Source: Balneolaceae bacterium (GTDB lineage: Bacteria > Bacteroidota > Rhodothermia > Balneolales > Balneolaceae). Taken from it: a DNA stretch of 39,064 nucleotides. Of this stretch, positions 34,782 to 39,064 are shown piece after piece. The stretch covers positions 1 through 39,064 of the forward strand of contig SLKI01000086.1 in NCBI GenBank assembly GCA_007134695.1, given 5' to 3'. The position numbers and the translations under genes were made by a program. Below the pieces are notes generated by a model. It had not been told where the DNA came from and searched no databases. It saw only the letters and a list, made by a program, of their open reading frames with translations. The stretch's first letter is position 1, and every line of letters begins with the position of its first letter.

Positions 34782-35174
34782 ATGAGTACACTAACCAAGT
34801 ACCATGTCTACGGACCCAATGACCCGCTTCGCCGTATGGCGCCCAAGCTGTTCGAAGCTTATCAACCGAAATACCTCTACGAATACGAAGCGAGTGAAAA
34901 CAAGGATCACATCTATGTAGCACTGTATGAGCAGTATGAAAAACAGATCAATGCTACGGTGACCCTCGTCTGCGTCATTGAGTGCACAAACAAGAAGAAC
35001 CGAATCGAATTGAAGAAGGCGGGAGGCCGGATGGGTTTTCGGGGCAGCTCGCTTACGGAAGAGAGAAGTGTTGAGGCGGATGTCGTCGATTTTATACTCG
35101 ACTTTTCCAAACGGTTTGGCCTCTCCATTCAGGAAGAGTCTATGGATTCCAAAGAAAGCTCTGAAGAGTCCTGA
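34782..35174 (+). CDS. Small soluble protein of unknown function
   Basis: A 130-residue protein that I do not recognise. There is no signal peptide or transmembrane helix. The middle forms likely beta strands (HIYVALYEQYE, ATVTLVCVIECTN), followed by a Lys/Gly-rich loop (KKAGGRMGFRGSS). A helix follows (VVDFILDFSKRFGLSIQ), and the tail is acidic and Ser-rich (EESMDSKESSEES). This alternation suggests a compact alpha/beta domain. It lies 124 bp upstream of prmC on the same strand, near the replication origin. The overall composition is like that of its neighbours, so there is no sign of foreign origin. Confidence 0.7.
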   Translation: MSTLTKYHVYGPNDPLRRMAPKLFEAYQPKYLYEYEASENKDHIYVALYEQYEKQINATVTLVCVIECTNKKNRIELKKAGGRMGFRGSSLTEERSVEADVVDFILDFSKRFGLSIQEESMDSKESSEES

Positions 35175-35298
35175 TCGGGAGAGTACGCTTCCTTTACACT
35201 TTCAGTGTGTTGTTCAAATCAGGGAAACTGAATTACTCAGAGCATGGAATCTCTGTTTCGGCCGTTAGTTAGAAAAACAGGAATCAACTGGGTTTGAT

Positions 35299-36180
35299 GT
35301 GAAAGAGAATAAGATCTGGACTGTTCTCTCGATGCTCGAGTGGGCGACCGGCTACTTCGAAAAAAAAGGGGTTCCCAACCCTCGTTTAAGTATCGAATGG
35401 CTTTTGGCTGACCTATTACAGATTAAACGCCTGGAGCTCTATCTGCAATATGACCGGCCATTATCGTCGGGTGAACTGAATCGCCTGCGCCCCATGGTCA
35501 AAAGGCGCTCGGACCATGAACCGCTGCAATATATTACCGGTTCAACCGATTTCCTCGACTGCCGAATCGAAGTCGGACCGGAAGTTCTGATCCCCAGAAG
35601 TGAAACCGAACAACTTGTGGAGCTTCTGTTGAACCGGGAAAAAACCCGGTACAACCAACCCCTGAAACTCCTCGATATCGGCACGGGTTCGGGATGTATT
35701 CCTATCTCGATCAGTAAAAAATTAGATGAGTGGAACTGTTATGGAATGGATATCAGTATCGAAGCATTACAACTGGCAAAAAAGAACGCTGAGCAGAACA
35801 GAGTAACTGTACATTTTTATGAGTCTGATATATTCGATTCCGGGACGTTCGGCACTATTGGCGAACAGAATTTCGATCTGATCACGTCCAATCCACCCTA
35901 CATTCCTCCGGACGAGGTCGACACTCTGGACAGAGAAGTTCGGGAGTTTGAACCAGACTCCGCACTTTATCTGGAAAAGCCTCTTACCATCTACACTGCA
36001 ATCTCAGACTTTGCAGTTCAATATCTGAAAGAATCCGGCACTCTTTATCTGGAGTGCAACAACCGTTTTACTTCCGAGATCGCAGAGATGCTGGAATCAC
36101 AATTCAGTAACGTAGAAACCGCCGTCGACTATGATAAAAGGGAGAGATTTATCATTGCGGAGGATCCTTTGACGTCCTGA
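35299..36180 (+). CDS. prmC: Peptide chain release factor N5-glutamine methyltransferase
   Basis: PrmC methylates the GGQ glutamine of release factors RF1 and RF2. The 293-residue protein has an N-terminal helical domain that binds the release factor (about 1-85), with EPLQYITGSTDFLDC at its end. The Rossmann-like catalytic domain contains VLIPRSETEQLVE, SAM motif LLDIGTGSGCIPIS and the hallmark NPPYIPP that holds the target Gln amide. The GTG start at 35299 is the only suitable one; an overlapping ATG two bases earlier runs straight into a stop. It is upstream of the origin region and reads toward dnaA. Confidence 0.95.
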   Translation: MKENKIWTVLSMLEWATGYFEKKGVPNPRLSIEWLLADLLQIKRLELYLQYDRPLSSGELNRLRPMVKRRSDHEPLQYITGSTDFLDCRIEVGPEVLIPRSETEQLVELLLNREKTRYNQPLKLLDIGTGSGCIPISISKKLDEWNCYGMDISIEALQLAKKNAEQNRVTVHFYESDIFDSGTFGTIGEQNFDLITSNPPYIPPDEVDTLDREVREFEPDSALYLEKPLTIYTAISDFAVQYLKESGTLYLECNNRFTSEIAEMLESQFSNVETAVDYDKRERFIIAEDPLTS

Positions 36181-36246
36181 ATCCCGAACCGAAATAAAAT
36201 CGTTCTGAACATACCGTTTCTGCACTCCTCGGAATATGTGTCAGAA

Positions 36247-36255
36247 TGTGGATAA
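36247..36255 (-). promoter_or_regulatory. DnaA box 1
   Basis: TGTGGATAA on the plus strand, the exact complement of the consensus TTATCCACA, within the putative oriC. It is followed by CTTGTTG. Confidence 0.75.
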
Positions 36256-36408
36256 CTTGTTGAAAAAAAGTTTGAACATATGTTCCCTCTGGCGGGATTA
36301 GCCTGAAGGACTCTAAGGCTGATTTTTGATTGGATAGTTGACAAACGGCAACTTTTAATATGCCCAGTTAACTTGTTGGGCACCAACATTTTAAATTGTT
36401 TGTCGAAA

Positions 36409-36417
36409 TGTGGATAA
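36409..36417 (-). promoter_or_regulatory. DnaA box 2
   Basis: Perfect TGTGGATAA, same orientation as box 1. It is followed by CTTTTTG, similar to the CTTGTTG after box 1. Confidence 0.75.
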
Positions 36418-36506
36418 CTTTTTGAGAATCTCTCATTACCGGTTTGACTTGTGGGGGATAAATTATCATTTTCCTCTCAGTGAGTATTGGGGTTATCCTG
36501 ACGGCT

Positions 36507-36515
36507 TGTGGATAA
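36507..36515 (-). promoter_or_regulatory. DnaA box 3
   Basis: Perfect TGTGGATAA, same orientation as the other two boxes, 98 bp beyond box 2 and about 130 bp before the likely dnaA start. Confidence 0.75.
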
Positions 36516-36641
36516 CTGGCATAAATGACGACCTGGGATTTTTGAAAAATCAAGTACACCTGTTAGCCGGGAGTGTGGCTTTTTACGTGTAATTTTCCAA
36601 GAATTCCGTTAAAACCTAAAGGGACTGGGGGTTTCTTATCG

Positions 36642-38087
36642 TTGGAAACATTGAGTGCAGATTCAGCGTGGGATGAATGTCTGGAGATCATCCAGGACAA
36701 CATCAGTTATCAAAAATTCAAATCATGGTTCGAACCGATCAAACCGGTAAAGCTGGAAGGTGAGACCCTGACGATTCAGGTACCCAGCCAATTCTGGTAT
36801 GAGTGGCTCGAAGAGCATTACTATAAAATGTTGCGATCCACGATCGCCAAGGTACTTGGGGAAGATGGAAAGCTGGAATATTCCATCGTAGTGGAGAAGT
36901 CGGAAAAAGTAGAACAGAACCGATCTGTTCGCCTTCCTCAAAAACCGATGCCTCCTGCAAAACCACAGGAGATGAATGCCTATGAAGATTACAATCCGGG
37001 AAAGATCGAAAATCCGTTTATCATTCCCGGGATTCGCAAGACGCAGATCGATTCCAACCTGAACAGCAATTACGTTTTTGAACGATTTATCGAAGGGGAT
37101 TGCAATCGGCTCGCTCGATCAGCCGCTATGGCCATTGCGGAAAACCCCGGGAAAAACTCCTTTAACCCATTTTTCATTTACGGCACAACCGGGCTCGGCA
37201 AAACCCATCTGGTTCAGAGTATCGGTAACCGTATCAAGAACCAGTTCGGTGATGAGCTTTCGGTGCTCTATGTTTCATCCGAAACGTTTACAAACGAGTT
37301 TGTTCAGGCGATTCGAAACAACAGAGCAAGTGAATTCTCGATGTTTTATCGCAACATCGATGTTCTGCTGGTGGATGATATTCAGTTTTTTAGCGGCAAG
37401 GAAAAAACCCAGGAGGAGTTCTTCCACATCTTCAACGCCCTCCATCAGGATGGTAAACAGATTATTTTGAGTAGCGATCGTGCTCCGAAAGATGTACCTG
37501 ATATTGAAGAGCGGTTGATTTCCAGATTTAATTGGGGCCTCAGCGCTGATCTGCAGATTCCTGAATATGAAACGCGCTACGCAATTCTGGAAAGAAAGGC
37601 TGGAGATAACGGAATCAATCTCGATCCTCAGATCGTCGAATTTATTGCACATAACTTCAAATCGAACATTCGGGATCTTGAAGGAGCCGTCATCAAACTG
37701 CTCGCCACAGCTTCTTTGAAACAGGTTGATGAAATCGACCTGTCGATGGCCAAGGCGGTCCTCAAAGATATGGTCAGAAATTCCAACGCACAGATCTCGA
37801 TCGAATCGATCCAGAGTCACGTTTGCGATTATTTCGAGATCGACACCAACAAAGTAAGAGAAAAAACCCGCAAGCAGGAAATTGTCGAAGCGAGACAAAT
37901 TGCCATGTATCTGGCTAAAAAATACACCAAGTCGAGTCTCAAAACGATTGGGCTCCACTTTGGCGGCAGAGATCACTCGACTGTCATACATGCGATTTCA
38001 ACGGTAGAGGAGCGGCTCTCGACTAGTCCCAAATATGAGCGGATCCTCGGAGAGCTGGAACAGAAAATCGAAGTCTCCACCCTCTGA
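36642..38087 (+). CDS. dnaA: Chromosomal replication initiator DnaA
   Basis: DnaA binds DnaA boxes and melts oriC. From TTG 36642 it has 481 residues. Domain I (about 1-75) contains AWDECLEIIQDNISYQKFKSWFEPI and the VPSQFWYEWLEEHY block. A Pro-rich linker follows. The AAA+ domain has Walker A GTTGLGKTH (181-189) and Walker B LVDDIQ (243-248). The C-terminal helix-turn-helix carries the DnaA signature GGRDHSTV (441-448). TTG 36642 is preferred because it starts just before domain I. A GTG at 36573 would add 23 non-conserved residues and extend the gene toward the origin. The GGGG stretch near 36627 may serve as ribosome-binding site. folB follows after 4 bp; dnaN does not. Confidence 0.96.
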   Translation: METLSADSAWDECLEIIQDNISYQKFKSWFEPIKPVKLEGETLTIQVPSQFWYEWLEEHYYKMLRSTIAKVLGEDGKLEYSIVVEKSEKVEQNRSVRLPQKPMPPAKPQEMNAYEDYNPGKIENPFIIPGIRKTQIDSNLNSNYVFERFIEGDCNRLARSAAMAIAENPGKNSFNPFFIYGTTGLGKTHLVQSIGNRIKNQFGDELSVLYVSSETFTNEFVQAIRNNRASEFSMFYRNIDVLLVDDIQFFSGKEKTQEEFFHIFNALHQDGKQIILSSDRAPKDVPDIEERLISRFNWGLSADLQIPEYETRYAILERKAGDNGINLDPQIVEFIAHNFKSNIRDLEGAVIKLLATASLKQVDEIDLSMAKAVLKDMVRNSNAQISIESIQSHVCDYFEIDTNKVREKTRKQEIVEARQIAMYLAKKYTKSSLKTIGLHFGGRDHSTVIHAISTVEERLSTSPKYERILGELEQKIEVSTL

Positions 38088-38091
38088 ATTA

Positions 38092-38451
38092 GTGGATCTT
38101 CTCAGAATCAAATCGATCCGGATCGAAGGAAGCCACGGTTATTATGAAGAAGAGCGCCTTCAAAAAAATCTTTTTGAACTGGATGTGGAGATTGGAGGGT
38201 TTCTGAGAGAAGCTGCAGACAGTGATGACCTCACATTGACATTCAACTATGAGAAGGTGGTTCAAGTAGCCGAAGAGGTGCTTTCGGGACCCTCCAGACA
38301 CCTGATCGAGACATTGTGCATGGAGATCGGTGATTCCCTGTTCAGGGAATTTTCCGCTGCATCGACCCTGGTGGTAACCTTGAGAAAGCTGAATCCACCG
38401 CTGAGCAGGCCAACCCATTGTGCAGAGATAGAGATGAGATGGCAAAGGTAA
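38092..38451 (+). CDS. folB: Dihydroneopterin aldolase
   Basis: FolB cleaves 7,8-dihydroneopterin to 6-hydroxymethyl-dihydropterin in folate synthesis. From GTG 38092 it has 119 residues, the usual length, starting at LLRIKSIRIEGSHGYYEEERL, with the G-x-H-G-Y-Y-x-E-E-R block. NYEKVVQVAEEVL, HLIETLCMEI and the C-terminal Lys-containing VTLRKLNPPL are further family blocks. An ATG at 38035 would overlap dnaA by 53 bp and add a non-conserved leader, so GTG is preferred. It overlaps folK by 13 bp. Confidence 0.92.
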   Translation: MDLLRIKSIRIEGSHGYYEEERLQKNLFELDVEIGGFLREAADSDDLTLTFNYEKVVQVAEEVLSGPSRHLIETLCMEIGDSLFREFSAASTLVVTLRKLNPPLSRPTHCAEIEMRWQR

Positions 38452-38927
38452 TTGTTGCAACCGGATCTAACCTGGGAAACCGACATGATCATTTAAAACA
38501 GGCTGGAAAACTGTTAAACCGGCTCTCCATCCGGCCGATACGAAAGTCTTCCATCTGGGAGTCCGATCCGGTGGGTCCGGCACTCTATCCTTTTTTAAAT
38601 GCTGTTTGTGTAATCCATACAGAACTGGCCCCGGATGAGCTTCTGAAGCAGCTCAAATCGATCGAAGAGCAGATCGGACGTAATAAGAATCCGGAACGAT
38701 GGGCACCTCGAATTATCGACCTGGACCTGATTGCCTGGAACGACTTGGCGATACAGAGTGATAACCTTATTATTCCGCACCCGGAATATCACAGCAGGCT
38801 GTTTGTTCTCTATCCGCTGCAAGAACTCTGTCCGAACTGGAAAGATCCCGTCAATCGAATTGATATTGACACCATGATCCACAATGCAAGTGATATTCGT
38901 ATTGAAAAAACCGATCTTGAATGGTAA
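38439..38927 (+). CDS. folK: 2-amino-4-hydroxy-6-hydroxymethyldihydropteridine pyrophosphokinase
   Basis: FolK (HPPK) transfers pyrophosphate from ATP to 6-hydroxymethyl-dihydropterin, the step after FolB. From ATG 38439 it has 162 residues. Visible motifs are ATGSNLGNR (8-16), SSIWESDPVG, FLNAVCVIHTEL, and the ATP/Mg-binding RWAPRIIDLDLIAW with the catalytic D-x-D, then IPHPEYHSRLFVLYPL. The start lies inside the end of folB, so the two are coupled. The deoxynucleoside kinase gene begins 3 bp after its stop. Confidence 0.95.
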   Translation: MAKVIVATGSNLGNRHDHLKQAGKLLNRLSIRPIRKSSIWESDPVGPALYPFLNAVCVIHTELAPDELLKQLKSIEEQIGRNKNPERWAPRIIDLDLIAWNDLAIQSDNLIIPHPEYHSRLFVLYPLQELCPNWKDPVNRIDIDTMIHNASDIRIEKTDLEW

Positions 38928-38930
38928 CAG

Positions 38931-39064
38931 ATGGCGAATCAATTCAATTTTATTGCAATTGAAGGAGTAATCGGAGCCGGCAAGACAACGCTTGCCGAGT
39001 TGTTGGCAGAAAAACGCAATGCACAACTGGTGCTCGAAAAGTTCGAAGAGAATCCTTTTCTGCC
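38931..39064 (+). CDS. Deoxynucleoside kinase, N-terminal part (cut by window edge)
   Basis: The 44 complete codons visible begin MANQFNFIAIEGVIGAGKTTLAELL. This is the deoxyadenosine/deoxyguanosine kinase-type opening with P-loop GVIGAGKTT (12-20), followed by LVLEKFEENPFL. The EKFEENPFL stretch matches the start of the nucleoside-binding region of dNK/dGK enzymes rather than thymidylate kinase. Its place directly after folK is common in Bacteroidota. The rest lies outside the window. Confidence 0.88.
   Translation, partial: MANQFNFIAIEGVIGAGKTTLAELLAEKRNAQLVLEKFEENPFL

Larger units (their letters stand above)
36181..36641. other. oriC: Probable chromosomal replication origin (oriC)
   Basis: A non-coding stretch of about 400 bp or more directly before dnaA. 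It holds three perfect 9-mer DnaA boxes (TGTGGATAA on the plus strand) at 36247, 36409 and 36507, plus weaker variants such as TGTGGGGGATAA (36450) and TTATCCTGA (36493). All three perfect boxes have the same orientation. An AT-rich section (about 36320-36400) lies between the first and second boxes and is a candidate unwinding element. DnaA-box clusters next to dnaA are the standard mark of bacterial oriC. Confidence 0.78.

Noticed and set aside
37275-37991. 238-codon frame antisense to dnaA
   Set aside because: It overlaps the AAA+ and DNA-binding domains of an unambiguous dnaA and has no recognisable protein feature.

Overview
The window reads as chromosomal DNA of a Gram-negative bacterium of the Bacteroidota/Balneolota/Rhodothermota (FCB) group. 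The evidence is indirect. The dnaA, rplM and rsfS proteins look FCB-like. A deoxynucleoside kinase follows folK, as is common in Bacteroidota. Shine-Dalgarno signals are weak or absent before many starts. Two secreted proteins look destined for the outer membrane. No rRNA, CRISPR, phage or transposase gene is visible. Coding density is high and most genes are housekeeping.

Layout: (1) 1-3371, minus strand: the 5' end of tuf preceded by tRNA-Thr(TGT)-Tyr(GTA)-Gly(TCC)-Thr(GGT), the same order as E. coli thrU-tyrU-glyT-thrT-tufB, then a tight queA-ispD-ispF operon. (2) 3372-6108, plus: a small secreted protein, a membrane-anchored LytR_C protein, rsfS and an NADP-type 2-hydroxyacid dehydrogenase. 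(3) 6212-11538: a very large 12-TM NtrY-like histidine kinase with no response regulator nearby, then a MATE exporter. (4) 11637-14675: a three-gene biosynthetic operon of type III polyketide synthase, methyltransferase and FAD monooxygenase. (5) 14703-19945, minus: a membrane protein of unknown function, acnA and a GAF protein that resembles a dead histidine kinase. (6) 20134-27994, plus: rplM-rpsI-rpsB-tsf, an intrinsic terminator, then pyrH-frr-smc. (7) 27995-29762: repeat-rich intergenic DNA, a long-form ispH, and a 25-bp tandem repeat that starts inside the ispH 3' end. (8) 29763-34349, minus: a beta-barrel-like secreted protein and eno-recF-dciA-ybbR. (9) 34782-39064, plus: a small unknown protein, prmC, a probable oriC with three perfect DnaA boxes, dnaA, folB, folK and the start of a deoxynucleoside kinase.

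Functional themes: three MEP-pathway enzymes (IspD, IspF, IspH) lie in one window. Replication initiation and repair genes (dnaA, dciA, recF) cluster around the putative origin, but dnaN is absent. Translation is represented by ribosomal proteins S2, S9 and L13 and by EF-Ts, RRF, RsfS, PrmC, QueA and tRNAs.

The least ordinary pieces are the polyketide operon, the orphan giant sensor kinase, the GAF pseudokinase with a low-complexity insert, the S2 protein with a tail of about 100 residues, and the repeats that flank ispH. I did not find a clearly new multi-gene defence or mobile system.
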